From Bacteroidetes bacterium UBA3022 (lineage in GTDB: Bacteria; Bacteroidota; Bacteroidia; Chitinophagales; BACL12), in NCBI GenBank assembly GCA_002346225.1, contig DDYY01000071.1, positions 38,429 through 102,428 of the forward strand: DNA of 64,000 nucleotides, in the 5' to 3' direction. The notes under the pieces are model-generated. The model was not told the DNA's origin. It saw only the letters and a program-made list of their open reading frames with translations, and ran no database searches. Both the position numbers and the translations under genes were made by a program. Positions 7,736 to 15,874 of the stretch are shown in pieces (positions within the stretch are counted from its first letter, which is position 1; every line of letters begins with the position of its first letter).

Positions 7736-9271
7736 ATGGAAAGCAACAGGAAAGCAGTACTTATTATCATGGACGGCTGGGGACATGGAAAGAATGCCGC
7801 GGCCAGTGCCATCGCCGCTGCCAACACCCCAAATGTAGATAGCTACTATAAGCTGTATCCCAATACGGAATTGCGCACCGACGGCACCTTTGTAGGTCTT
7901 CCGGAAGGACAAATGGGTAACAGCGAAGTGGGCCACCTGAACCTGGGGGCCGGTCGGGTTGTATTTCAGGAATTACAACGCATTTTCCATGCCATTGACA
8001 CAGGCGAACTGGCTGGCAACCCCACTCTAAAAACTGCTCTGGAAAAGGCAAAAAGCGGCGGAAAGTTGCATGTAATGGGACTGGTCAGCGATGGTGGGGT
8101 ACACTCTCATACCCGACACCTGAATGCTGTCTGTCAGCTGGCGATAGCAGCCGGTGTTGCACCCGATAAATTGTTTGTTCATGCATTCCTGGACGGCAGA
8201 GATACCGACCCTAAAAGCGGTAAAGATTACCTGCAAAAGCTGGTCAACTTCCTGGGCAGCAATGGCGGACGTCTGGCCTCTGTGGTAGGCAGGTACTATG
8301 CGATGGATCGCGATAAACGCTGGGAGCGCATTAGCAAAGCCTACGATTTATTGGTAAAGGGAAAAGGTGAAAAAGCTACCGATGCTGTGGCGGCTGTGCA
8401 GGCCAGCTACGATGCCGGCGTTACCGACGAGTTTGTATTACCCGTCTGTATGACCGATGCCAATGGCGCGCCGCTGGCAACAATAGAGGCCGGGGACACT
8501 GTTATCTGCTTTAACTTCCGCACCGACCGTTGTCGGCAGATTACGACAGCTTTGACACAGGAAGATTTCCCGGACAATGGCATGCAAACCCTACCGCTGC
8601 ACTATGTAACCATGACCCGCTACGACCATGCTTTTAAAGGCGTGGAAGTGATATTTGAAAAGGAAGATATTTCCGAAACACTTGGGGAGATACTGGAACG
8701 GAACCATAAAAAACAAATACGCATTGCAGAGACAGAGAAATATCCCCACGTTACCTTTTTCTTTTCCGGAGGCAGGGAAAAGGAGTTCGAGGGGGAAACG
8801 CGCATCATGCGGGCATCACCTAAGGTAGCCACCTACGACCTTCAGCCTGAGATGAGTGCTTTTGCATTACGCGATGCTATAGTACCTGAGTTGAAAAAAG
8901 AAGAGGTAGACTTTGTATGTCTGAACTTTGCCAATGCTGATATGGTAGGACATACCGGCGTTTTTGAAGCAGCCGTGAAAGCCTGTGAAGCGGTGGACAC
9001 CTGTGTTGGTGACGTGGTTAGTGCAGCTATTCAACACGGATACGACGTATTGCTTACAGCAGATCACGGTAACAGCGACTATATAATCAACGAAGACGGT
9101 TCGCCCAATACAGCGCATACCACTAACCCGGTACCGCTGTTTTACATCAGTAAACAACCAGCCTACCGTCGATTAAAACCCGGTAAACTCGGTGATATCG
9201 CTCCAACCATACTTGCCCTTATGGGACTGGATATACCTACTGCCATGACAGGGGAAGTATTGGTGCACTAA
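7736..9271 (+). CDS. gpmI: 2,3-bisphosphoglycerate-independent phosphoglycerate mutase
   Basis: 511 residues from the ATG at 7736, the standard length. It interconverts 3- and 2-phosphoglycerate in glycolysis and gluconeogenesis using two Mn ions. The metal and nucleophile motifs are present: LIIMDGWGHG at residues 9-18, the catalytic Ser63 in QMGNSEVGHLNLGAGR, the substrate-binding HAFLDGRDTDPKSG and VVGRYYAMDRDKRWER, and the C-terminal metal site LLTADHGNSD. The open frame extends about 70 codons further upstream, but that part is antisense to DUF4783 and precedes the promoter, so it is not used. Confidence 0.97.
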   Translation: MESNRKAVLIIMDGWGHGKNAAASAIAAANTPNVDSYYKLYPNTELRTDGTFVGLPEGQMGNSEVGHLNLGAGRVVFQELQRIFHAIDTGELAGNPTLKTALEKAKSGGKLHVMGLVSDGGVHSHTRHLNAVCQLAIAAGVAPDKLFVHAFLDGRDTDPKSGKDYLQKLVNFLGSNGGRLASVVGRYYAMDRDKRWERISKAYDLLVKGKGEKATDAVAAVQASYDAGVTDEFVLPVCMTDANGAPLATIEAGDTVICFNFRTDRCRQITTALTQEDFPDNGMQTLPLHYVTMTRYDHAFKGVEVIFEKEDISETLGEILERNHKKQIRIAETEKYPHVTFFFSGGREKEFEGETRIMRASPKVATYDLQPEMSAFALRDAIVPELKKEEVDFVCLNFANADMVGHTGVFEAAVKACEAVDTCVGDVVSAAIQHGYDVLLTADHGNSDYIINEDGSPNTAHTTNPVPLFYISKQPAYRRLKPGKLGDIAPTILALMGLDIPTAMTGEVLVH

Positions 9272-9365
9272 TGTCAATGCAGCAATGCCTGCAAACTTAA
9301 CCGCATGTGCAGTGTAATTGGTGTACCATATTTTTTATTCAATTGTACACCGGTACAGAACATCC

Positions 9366-9755
9366 AACAAAAAGGGAATTATAGGTGAATCACTGGCAGG
9401 ACTCTTTGTTGTAGAGACCTTCTTGTTGCAACCTGCCCTTTTTGACTTTTACATTGCCATGGACCCCTCCCTCTGGTGGAATAGCCACTTTCTGGTAGAC
9501 AATGCGGCCGGATTGCTGGATACATTCCCTGAAAGAGAGACTCGACTATGGTTTGCCGGCTCCGATGCAAAAGATATTTTTCCCTATACAAGAAGCCTGG
9601 AGCAGGCACTTGTCAGCAACGAGAACGTATACCTACGCTGGAAATATTCCGATGAGCCCCAAGAGCAACATCACACCATTTTCAGAGCCACTAAGGAGAA
9701 AGCGTTGATCTGGACCTTTAATGATTCACTGGTAGGCAGCCCGATGGATAGGTAA
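9366..9755 (+). pseudogene. Remnant of an alpha/beta-hydrolase esterase (IroE/esterase-D-like), N-terminal half missing
   Basis: The readable part encodes about 130 residues that match the second half of a PF00756-type esterase: the nucleophile elbow GESLAGLFVVET, the segment FDFYIAMDPSLWWN, the strand ETRLWFAGSDAKD and a C-terminal HHTIFRATKEKALIWTF carrying the expected catalytic His. The N-terminal 120-150 residues of the family, including the first strands of the fold, are absent: gpmI ends only about 95 bp upstream and no other frame supplies them. An ATG at 9318 opens the frame, but the residues it adds do not resemble the family. I read this as a deletion remnant next to gpmI, unlikely to be functional. 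Confidence 0.65.
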
Positions 9756-9874
9756 AAGAGGTGCGCCCATCCCCTGGTTTATACTTCGTTGCTTATATTT
9801 CGGACATAAAAGAATATTGGGAATTAGAAAATATGCGGTTCAACTGAAATATTTTTACAACTCAATGATGCCCC

Positions 9875-10564
9875 ATGAAAAGGAATTGGAAAAAATATAC
9901 ATTTGAGTTCTTCTCCATTTTCATCGCCGTTATTTCAGCTTTTGCGCTGAACAACTGGAACGACAATCGCAGAGATGCATTGTCAGAAAATAAAATCCTT
10001 ACTGAGATATCCAACGGACTTGAAAAGGACTTGCAGGACATTATGGACAATACCGGTGGACATGAAGCGGGCATTGCAGCCTGCAACTTCTTCAGAAATC
10101 TGTTCAACGGGACTTCCACGAAAACAGATTCTATCGCGTTCCATTATTTCCATCTTACCCGCGATTATATCACCATCCAAAATATTGCAGGCTACGAAAC
10201 ACTCAAATCCAAAGGACTTGAATTAATCAGGAACGATTCCTTACGGCTGAGAATAATATCTCTCTATGAATATGACTACAACACCCTACGAAAGTTTGAA
10301 GAGGAATATGCTGAAATGCAGTTTCACGTCAGTTATTTCAAAGAAATCAACAGCGCACTGACGCCTCATTTTCAACTGGATAGTAACGGCACTATTATCG
10401 GTCTGAATTTTCCGCTGAATATCCCTTCCGATATCCGCAATCAGCTTCTTATTTATATCTGGAAAATTCAAACCAACAGGAGTTTTCTCCTATACTATTA
10501 CAAGGAGATTGAAGGCAAAGTGAATGAAGTAAGAGCAGCTATTGAAAAAGAGATTAATGCCTGA
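9875..10564 (+). CDS. DUF6090 family membrane-anchored protein
   Basis: 229 residues. A basic N-terminus (MKRNWKKYTFEF) leads into one transmembrane helix (FFSIFIAVISAFALNNW) and the Asn-Asp-Arg-rich motif NNWNDNRRDALSENKIL, which is typical of DUF6090 proteins of Bacteroidota. The remainder is mostly helical, with a central segment IQNIAGYETLKSKGLELI also conserved in the family. Function unknown; the topology suggests a periplasmic helical domain held at the inner membrane. It stands alone in a 1.9-kb stretch between gpmI and the M20 peptidase that also holds the esterase remnant and a small membrane protein. Confidence 0.78.
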   Translation: MKRNWKKYTFEFFSIFIAVISAFALNNWNDNRRDALSENKILTEISNGLEKDLQDIMDNTGGHEAGIAACNFFRNLFNGTSTKTDSIAFHYFHLTRDYITIQNIAGYETLKSKGLELIRNDSLRLRIISLYEYDYNTLRKFEEEYAEMQFHVSYFKEINSALTPHFQLDSNGTIIGLNFPLNIPSDIRNQLLIYIWKIQTNRSFLLYYYKEIEGKVNEVRAAIEKEINA

Positions 10565-10667
10565 CAACCGGAAGTGTACCGAAAGTCTTTGATACCTTTA
10601 TTTTGTAAACAAGCTGCGTATTGAGGACTTTATTGGATGCCACTTTTTAAACGATAAATGAAGAGAG

Positions 10668-10919
10668 ATGCAACCAGAAGAACTGAAGCGGCTGACAGAT
10701 GAAGAATTGCGACAGGCGTACCAAAAAACCCGCTCCAACAGATGGGTCAACGCCTTTCTCGTTGGCCTGTTCATTGGTGTGGTAGTCTATGCTGTGGTAA
10801 AAAACGGATTTACATTTTTTACATTTTTCCCACTGGTCTTTATCTACTTCATTATTAAAAATGAAACCAACAACCAGGCGATTCTTAAGGAGTTACAAGC
10901 CAGGAATCTGCATCTATAG
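10668..10919 (+). CDS. Small two-helix membrane protein, function unknown
   Basis: 83 residues. A charged N-terminal helix (LTDEELRQAYQKTRSNRW) is followed by two transmembrane helices (VNAFLVGLFIGVVVYAVV and FTFFTFFPLVFIYFII) and a short polar tail. The gene is followed by a clear rho-independent terminator, which supports it being real. I recognise no function. Confidence 0.7.
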   Translation: MQPEELKRLTDEELRQAYQKTRSNRWVNAFLVGLFIGVVVYAVVKNGFTFFTFFPLVFIYFIIKNETNNQAILKELQARNLHL

Positions 10920-10926
10920 CTGCATA

Positions 10927-10966
10927 AAGAAGCACCCATAATAGGGACTGTGCTTCTTTGTTGTTT
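10927..10966 (+). terminator. Rho-independent terminator after the small membrane protein gene
   Basis: A 9-bp perfect stem AAGAAGCAC / GTGCTTCTT (10927-10935 and 10950-10958) is followed by a T-rich tract. Confidence 0.75.
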
Positions 10967-11003
10967 TAATTTCTATCCGGAATTTGCCGGAACTCCCCTG
11001 TAT

Positions 11004-11043
11004 AAAAAAAGATAGCAGGATACAATAGTTGCACCTGCTATCT
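11004..11043 (-). terminator. Rho-independent terminator after the M20 dipeptidase gene
   Basis: Read on the minus strand, the 10-bp stem AGATAGCAGG / CCTGCTATCT (11034-11043 and 11010-11019) is followed by seven T residues (A-run at 11004-11010). Confidence 0.82.
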
Positions 11044-11072
11044 CTTACCGGTTATTTATCATGAGTTGATTG

Positions 11073-12440
11073 TCAACTCATCTCTGCATAGTAATGGAAG
11101 AACCATGGAATGGTTTCAATTCCCTTGTAGTAATTAAATAAACCATAGTGCTCATTCGGTGAATGAATGGCATCGCTGTTCAGACCGAATCCCATCAGGA
11201 TACTCTTCGCTCCCAACACCGACTCGAACAGCGCTACGATAGGTATACTTCCACCTTCCCTCGTTGGAATTGGCGTGATGCCAAAAGACTTCTCCATGGC
11301 TTTCATGGCAGCCTGCATAGGCGGAAAATCCAGCGGCACTACAACAGGTTCGCCACCATGGTGATTAGTCACTTTTACCTTTACATAAGGAGGCGCAATT
11401 TTATTGAAATGCGCTGCAAAGAGTTGGGCAGTCTTCTCTGCTGTTTGTCCCGGAACGAGCCGCATAGAAATCTTCGCATGGGCTTTTGACGGCAGCACTG
11501 TTTTGGAACCCTCACCGGTATAGCCGCCCCAGATGCCATTAACATCCAGCGTCGGACGAATGGAAACGCGCTCCAGGGTTGTGTATCCTTCTTCTCCTTT
11601 CACTTCATCGATACCAAGGTCTTTCTTGTACGCTTCCAGGTTAAAAGGTGTTTTGGCCATCTCTGCTCGCTCCGCATCGCTGACAAGAATTACATCATCG
11701 TAAAATCCTTCCACGGTGATATGTCCTTTCTCATCGATAAGCGAAGCAATCATATCGCAAAGGGTATTGATGGGATTAGCTACACCACCTCCGTAAACCC
11801 CGCTGTGTAAGTCGCGGTTTGGGCCGGTCACTTCCACTTCCATATAACAAAGCCCGCGCAGCCCGGTGGTGATGCTGGGTACATCATTAGCTACGATGGA
11901 TGTATCGGAAATGAGGATAACATCACAACTCAGCTTATCCTTGTTGGCCTTGATAAAGCCTTCCAGGTGTTCTGAACCCACTTCTTCTTCTCCTTCAATA
12001 ATAAACTTCACATTCACCGGCAGGGCATTATTGGCCATCATTGCTTCAAATGCCTTGAGGTGCATATACACCTGTCCCTTGTCGTCACAAGCACCGCGCG
12101 CATATATCTTCCCGTCTTTGATGACTGGTTCAAAAGGTGGAGAGGTCCATAATTCTACCGGATCGGCAGGTTGTACATCATAGTGACCGTATACCAAAAC
12201 AGTAGGCTTGGACGGATCAATGAGCTTTTGGCCGAAAACGATAGGATGCCCATCGGTGGGGAACACTTCCACATCATCCGCTCCGGATGCCCGAAGTTTT
12301 TCTGCCATCCACTGCGCTGTTTTTTCTACATCTCCCTTATACTTCGGGTCGGCACTTACAGAAGGAATGCGCAACACTTCCATCAGCTCATCGAGCATGC
12401 GGTCTTTGTGTGTTTCAATATAATTACCTATAAAATCCAT
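11073..12440 (-). CDS. M20 family dipeptidase (PepV/CNDP-like metallopeptidase)
   Basis: 455 residues, typical for cytosolic non-specific dipeptidases of the M20 family. The di-zinc motifs are visible: YGHYDVQPAD (about residues 83-92), GACDDKGQVYMHLKAF (about 114-129), the catalytic and metal Glu pair in IEGEEEVGSEHLE (about 147-159), SDTSIV, and the C-terminal His region SDAIHSPNEHYGL. The lid/dimerisation domain carries HSGVYGGGVANP. It should hydrolyse dipeptides in the cytoplasm. It is a single-gene unit with its own -7 element and terminator. Confidence 0.94.
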   Translation of the reverse strand: MDFIGNYIETHKDRMLDELMEVLRIPSVSADPKYKGDVEKTAQWMAEKLRASGADDVEVFPTDGHPIVFGQKLIDPSKPTVLVYGHYDVQPADPVELWTSPPFEPVIKDGKIYARGACDDKGQVYMHLKAFEAMMANNALPVNVKFIIEGEEEVGSEHLEGFIKANKDKLSCDVILISDTSIVANDVPSITTGLRGLCYMEVEVTGPNRDLHSGVYGGGVANPINTLCDMIASLIDEKGHITVEGFYDDVILVSDAERAEMAKTPFNLEAYKKDLGIDEVKGEEGYTTLERVSIRPTLDVNGIWGGYTGEGSKTVLPSKAHAKISMRLVPGQTAEKTAQLFAAHFNKIAPPYVKVKVTNHHGGEPVVVPLDFPPMQAAMKAMEKSFGITPIPTREGGSIPIVALFESVLGAKSILMGFGLNSDAIHSPNEHYGLFNYYKGIETIPWFFHYYAEMS

Positions 12441-12460
12441 GATACATATTTTGTTTCGAA

Positions 12461-12468
12461 CAAATATA
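12461..12468 (-). promoter_or_regulatory. -7 promoter element (TATATTTG) for the M20 dipeptidase
   Basis: A TAnnTTTG match 20 nt upstream of the ATG at 12440. Confidence 0.5.
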
Positions 12469-12500
12469 GGCCTTGCAGCAGGATTCTCAGGAGACTTTCA

Positions 12501-13373
12501 TCAACCTTTACCAAATCGGTAATGCCATCCATCCAAGCCCTGTAACCCACCCGTGTGTATTAAAAGCACTTTTTCATGGGCAGCGATGCTTCCCTTCTGG
12601 CAAAGGTCATGCACCGCAAATACCATTTTAGCTGTATAAACAGGGTCTGTTTCCAGTCCGGTATTAGCCTGCACATTTCGAATAAATTGCGATAGTTCCG
12701 GATGCTTTCTGGCATACCCACCCAAATGGTACCCAAAGGTGATATGCCATTTCGCATAGGACCTTCCTTCAGGTAAGTACTCAGCTACCTGCCGGGTAAG
12801 CATGTCCGTTCCCTTCAGGACGGAAACGCCTGTTACCTGCGCATGCAAAGGGGCTGACTGAATGATTCCCGCCAGAGTAGCACCGGTGCCACAGGCCACA
12901 AAAATCCTATCGTAAACAGGTGGGACAGCTTCAAGTATTTCAGCAGCACCTTGAACGGCCAGCTCATTGCTACCACCTTCCGGAAGCAGATAAAAATCTC
13001 CGAACTGCCGGCGCATTTGCATCAGAAAACGGGCTGATGTTTTTTCCCTGTAAACAGACCGTTCCACAAAATGCAATTGCATACCCTGCCTGCGCACCAA
13101 CTGCAACGTAGGATTTTGCGGGTCATCCTCTCCCCTAATAACTCCTATCGTTCGAAAACCTGCCGCTTTACCCGATACAGCCAAAGCCTGAATGTGATTG
13201 GAAAAAGCACCACCGAAACTCAACAAAGTTGTCGCCCCTGATTGCCTCGCAGCCTCCAGATTATATTTCAGTTTATAGTATTTATTGCCTATCCCCGACG
13301 GGGTCATTTTATCGAGGCGAAGGATATCGACGCTGCGCGGACCTAATACTATGGAGTCAATAACAGGTTTCAT
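12501..13373 (-). CDS. PLP-dependent ACC deaminase/D-cysteine desulfhydrase family protein
   Basis: 290 residues from the ATG at 13373; an open frame runs further upstream, but it reads through tRNA-Ala and its terminator, so this start is chosen. It is a tryptophan-synthase-beta-type (fold II) PLP enzyme. The PLP Lys is in GIGNKYYKLKYNL (about residues 28-40), with SFGGAFSNHIQALA next to it; the phosphate-binding Gly-rich loop is ACGTGATLAGI. Members deaminate 1-aminocyclopropane-1-carboxylate or split D-cysteine to pyruvate, sulfide and ammonia; without a tested residue signature I cannot choose, and the desulfhydrase role is more common in bacteria of this type. At about 290 residues it is somewhat shorter than the usual 320-340. 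Confidence 0.88.
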   Translation of the reverse strand: MKPVIDSIVLGPRSVDILRLDKMTPSGIGNKYYKLKYNLEAARQSGATTLLSFGGAFSNHIQALAVSGKAAGFRTIGVIRGEDDPQNPTLQLVRRQGMQLHFVERSVYREKTSARFLMQMRRQFGDFYLLPEGGSNELAVQGAAEILEAVPPVYDRIFVACGTGATLAGIIQSAPLHAQVTGVSVLKGTDMLTRQVAEYLPEGRSYAKWHITFGYHLGGYARKHPELSQFIRNVQANTGLETDPVYTAKMVFAVHDLCQKGSIAAHEKVLLIHTGGLQGLDGWHYRFGKG

Positions 13374-13382
13374 GGCAGTAAT

Positions 13383-13416
13383 AAAAAAACAGGAACCCAC
13401 ATTGGATTCCTGTTTT
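13383..13416 (-). terminator. Rho-independent terminator directly after tRNA-Ala
   Basis: Read on the minus strand, a 10-bp stem AAAACAGGAA / TTCCTGTTTT (13407-13416 and 13386-13395) starts at the last base of the encoded CCA and runs into a T-tract. Confidence 0.78.
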
Positions 13417-13492
13417 GGTGGAGACAGTGGGACTTGAACCCACGACCTCTTGCATGCCATGCAAGCACTCTAGCCAACTGAGCTATGCCCCC
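13416..13492 (-). tRNA. tRNA-Ala (anticodon GGC), CCA encoded
   Basis: A 77-nt cloverleaf with acceptor arm GGGGGCA / TGTCTCC (two G-U pairs), D arm AGCTCAGTTGGCTAGAGT, anticodon stem CTTGC / GCAAG around the loop ATGGCAT (anticodon GGC), T arm GTGGGTTCAAGTCCCAC, discriminator A, and a genomically encoded CCA end. A -7 promoter element lies 10 nt upstream and a terminator directly follows. Confidence 0.97.
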
Positions 13493-13502
13493 AAGGTGGG
13501 TG

Positions 13503-13510
13503 CAAATATA
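13503..13510 (-). promoter_or_regulatory. -7 promoter element (TATATTTG) for tRNA-Ala
   Basis: A TAnnTTTG match with 10 nt before the mature tRNA 5' end, the same spacing as at tRNA-Arg. A TTG about 20 nt upstream could be the -33 element. The rest of the 175-bp gap up to the lpxB stop holds nothing I can name. Confidence 0.65.
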
Positions 13511-13667
13511 CAGGGTTTCAACAAATTGCTCAACTCATTTTGCAGGGAATAAATGAAAGGAATTTCGCGCCGACGGTAATTGTTGTGCTCCTTGCGTAAG
13601 AGCCCTCCGGAAACCGGCTGACCTAATGATAGCAAATACCGATACGCACCGCCCTTTCGATGGGCTA

Positions 13668-14765
13668 TCAGCCACAAATCAGTGTAGCTGCCCGCTCAGA
13701 AGCACCCGGGCCGCCAAGTTTTTCCCTCAAAACCTGATATCCTCTGGACATGTTATCCCTGTATGCCTGATCCATCAATGTTTTTTTCAGGTCTATTGAA
13801 AGCTGCTCGGCATTGAATTCTGATTGAATTCTTTCGGGCACAAGGGGGGCATCCATCACCAGATTGACCAGCGAAATGTACTTCACCTTTACCAGCTGCC
13901 TGGCAATCCAGTAGGAAATAAAGCTTCCCCTGTAACACACCACCTGCGGGACGCCAAACAAAGCTGTTTCCAGCGTAGCCGTGCCGGATGTGACCAGTGC
14001 AGCGTCAGCTTGCTGGAGTATCTGGTAAGTTTGACCATGGATGACCTTAACATTCTTAGGCAAGTGAAAAGAGGCATAGAATGACACATCCATGGAAGGT
14101 GCGCCGGCTACAATGAAAGTATGCTTTGGAAATCTTTTTGCTACCTGTAGCATGATGGGAAGGCTCCTGCGCAACTCCTGTTTCCTGCTGCCGGGAAGCA
14201 GCGCAACAATTTTTCCCGGAGGTATTTGATGGTTCCCGCGGAAGGCCGAATCTTTTTCCATCTCCACCACTTCATCGAGCAATGGATGCCCCACATAATC
14301 TACATCGAATTGATGGCGGGCATAAAAATCTTTCTCGAAAGGAAGGATAACGAGCATCTCATCTACATACTTTTTGATCGTTTCCACCCGTCCTTCTTTC
14401 CAGGCCCATAATTGTGGTGATATATAATAGACAACCTTTGCACCCAGGGCTTTGGCAAAGGGGGCAATGCGCAGATTAAAACCAGGGTAATCTACCAGGA
14501 TAACCACATCCGGCTGAAAAGACAGTATCGCTTCTTTACAGATTTTGAGGTTATTCAAAATGGTGCGGATATGCAGCACTACTTCTAAAAAACCCATAAA
14601 GGAAAGTTCCCTGATGTGCTTATCCAGAACCACGCCTTCAGCTACCATGCGATCGCCACCAAAACCACGGAATTTCGCCTCTGGGTCGCGCTGCAGAATC
14701 GCCCTGACTAAATTGGCCCCGTGAAGATCTCCGGAAGCCTCCCCTGCAATGATGTAGTATTTCAT
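13668..14765 (-). CDS. lpxB: Lipid-A-disaccharide synthase
   Basis: 365 residues, a full-length GT19 enzyme. It joins UDP-2,3-diacylglucosamine to lipid X to give the tetraacyl disaccharide of lipid A, at the inner-membrane face. Signatures are IIAGEASGDLHGANL at residues 4-18, FRGFGGDRMVAEGV, VILVDYPGFNLRIA, VVYYISPQLWAWKEGR (about 109-124), LPGSRKQEL, and SGTATLETALFGVPQVVCYR in the UDP-binding half. Its ATG overlaps the stop of the upstream small membrane protein gene by one base (TAATG). It is the last gene of the compact operon that starts at pruA; surE often accompanies lpx genes in this phylum. Confidence 0.97.
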   Translation of the reverse strand: MKYYIIAGEASGDLHGANLVRAILQRDPEAKFRGFGGDRMVAEGVVLDKHIRELSFMGFLEVVLHIRTILNNLKICKEAILSFQPDVVILVDYPGFNLRIAPFAKALGAKVVYYISPQLWAWKEGRVETIKKYVDEMLVILPFEKDFYARHQFDVDYVGHPLLDEVVEMEKDSAFRGNHQIPPGKIVALLPGSRKQELRRSLPIMLQVAKRFPKHTFIVAGAPSMDVSFYASFHLPKNVKVIHGQTYQILQQADAALVTSGTATLETALFGVPQVVCYRGSFISYWIARQLVKVKYISLVNLVMDAPLVPERIQSEFNAEQLSIDLKKTLMDQAYRDNMSRGYQVLREKLGGPGASERAATLICG

Positions 14766-15058
14766 TAAAGGATATAATAGAAAACTAATACGAACATCGC
14801 CAGCAACACAGTTACAATCCCCACACCCTTCATAGCATTGTCTTTTCTGGTGCGGATATAGATAATGAAGGGAATTATATTAAAAAATACTGCAAGTGTG
14901 CTGATAAAGCGCTCCTTCACGCCACCAAAGGGCAATCCCGAAATTTCAGTCCCTATGAGCATACCGTTGATGGTATAGAGGCAATAAAACATAGTCAGGC
15001 TAAAGAAAATAGCCACTACTATACCTACCCAAACACTGTCCTTTTGAAAAAAACTCAT
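14765..15058 (-). CDS. Small three-helix membrane protein between surE and lpxB
   Basis: 97 residues with three predicted transmembrane helices: VGIVVAIFFSLTMFYCLYTI, FISTLAVFFNIIPFIIYIRT and GIVTVLLAMFVLVFYYIL. The short cytoplasmic loop RTRKDNAMKG is basic. It starts 9 bp after the surE stop and overlaps lpxB by one base, so it is certainly co-expressed. I recognise no named family. The position suggests a link to lipid A or envelope assembly, which is inference only. Confidence 0.8.
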   Translation of the reverse strand: MSFFQKDSVWVGIVVAIFFSLTMFYCLYTINGMLIGTEISGLPFGGVKERFISTLAVFFNIIPFIIYIRTRKDNAMKGVGIVTVLLAMFVLVFYYIL

Positions 15059-15067
15059 ATGCTATCC

Positions 15068-15871
15068 TTATTGATCAGAAGGTGTATTACTACCGGAATG
15101 CTGCAAATCCCATTGTTTGTTAAAGAATGGAATTGCATGGTGTGCAGTCATGTCGAACTGAACAGGTACAACAGCAACATAGTGGTTGTTCAATGCCCAT
15201 TCATCTGTATCCTCTCCGTGATCGTAATTGACAAACTTTCCGGTGAGCCAGAAATATCTATTCCCGCGCGGATCATTTCTTTCATCGTATTCCTCCTCCC
15301 ACTTCGCCACAGCTTGTCTACATATTTTGATTCCTTTAATGTCTTCAGCCGGCAAAGCGGGAAAGTTTACATTGAGGAGCGTAGCATCGGGCAAGCCTTT
15401 TTCCAGTACTTGTCTGGCAATTACCTCAGCAAAATGCATAGCACCTGAAAAATCGGCTTTTAAACTATAGTCGAGCAGGGAGAAACCTATTGCCGGTATC
15501 CCTTCAATTCCTGCTTCAACAGCTGCTGACATGGTGCCGCTGTAGATGATATTGATAGAGGAATTGGATCCATGGTTGATACCGGAGACACATAAATCAG
15601 GTGGATGGTGTAAAATTTTATCTTTGGCCAGTTTCACACAATCCACAGGTGTGCCACTGCACGAATAAGCTTCAACATCGCCAAAGACATCTACCCGGCT
15701 CAGGCGAATCGGATCATTGATGGTAATCGCATGCCCCATGCCCGATTGCGGTTTGTCGGGAGCTATCACAATTACCTTCCCAATTTTATTCATGGCTGTG
15801 ACCAGTGCATGAATTCCGGGGGCGTAAAAACCATCATCATTGGTCACCAGTATTGTAGGTCTGTTGGACAT
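15068..15871 (-). CDS. surE: 5'/3'-nucleotidase SurE
   Basis: 267 residues. SurE is a metal-dependent nucleoside-monophosphate phosphatase linked to stationary-phase survival. The acidic metal motif ILVTNDDGFYAPGI (Asp12-Asp13) is at the N-terminus, followed by VIVIAPDKPQSGMGHAIT, SGTPVDCVKLA (about residues 76-86), and SGINHGSNSSINIIYSGTMSAA, where the conserved Asn and Ser residues complete the active site. It starts 3 bp downstream of the PorE-like gene. In Bacteroidota surE commonly precedes lpxB, as here, with one small gene in between. Confidence 0.97.
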   Translation of the reverse strand: MSNRPTILVTNDDGFYAPGIHALVTAMNKIGKVIVIAPDKPQSGMGHAITINDPIRLSRVDVFGDVEAYSCSGTPVDCVKLAKDKILHHPPDLCVSGINHGSNSSINIIYSGTMSAAVEAGIEGIPAIGFSLLDYSLKADFSGAMHFAEVIARQVLEKGLPDATLLNVNFPALPAEDIKGIKICRQAVAKWEEEYDERNDPRGNRYFWLTGKFVNYDHGEDTDEWALNNHYVAVVPVQFDMTAHHAIPFFNKQWDLQHSGSNTPSDQ

Positions 15872-15874
15872 CGT

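Noticed and set aside
13483..13677. A 64-codon minus-strand frame between lpxB and tRNA-Ala
   Set aside because: It overlaps the tRNA promoter and the tRNA itself, and the peptide shows no recognisable feature; the gap is better read as non-coding.
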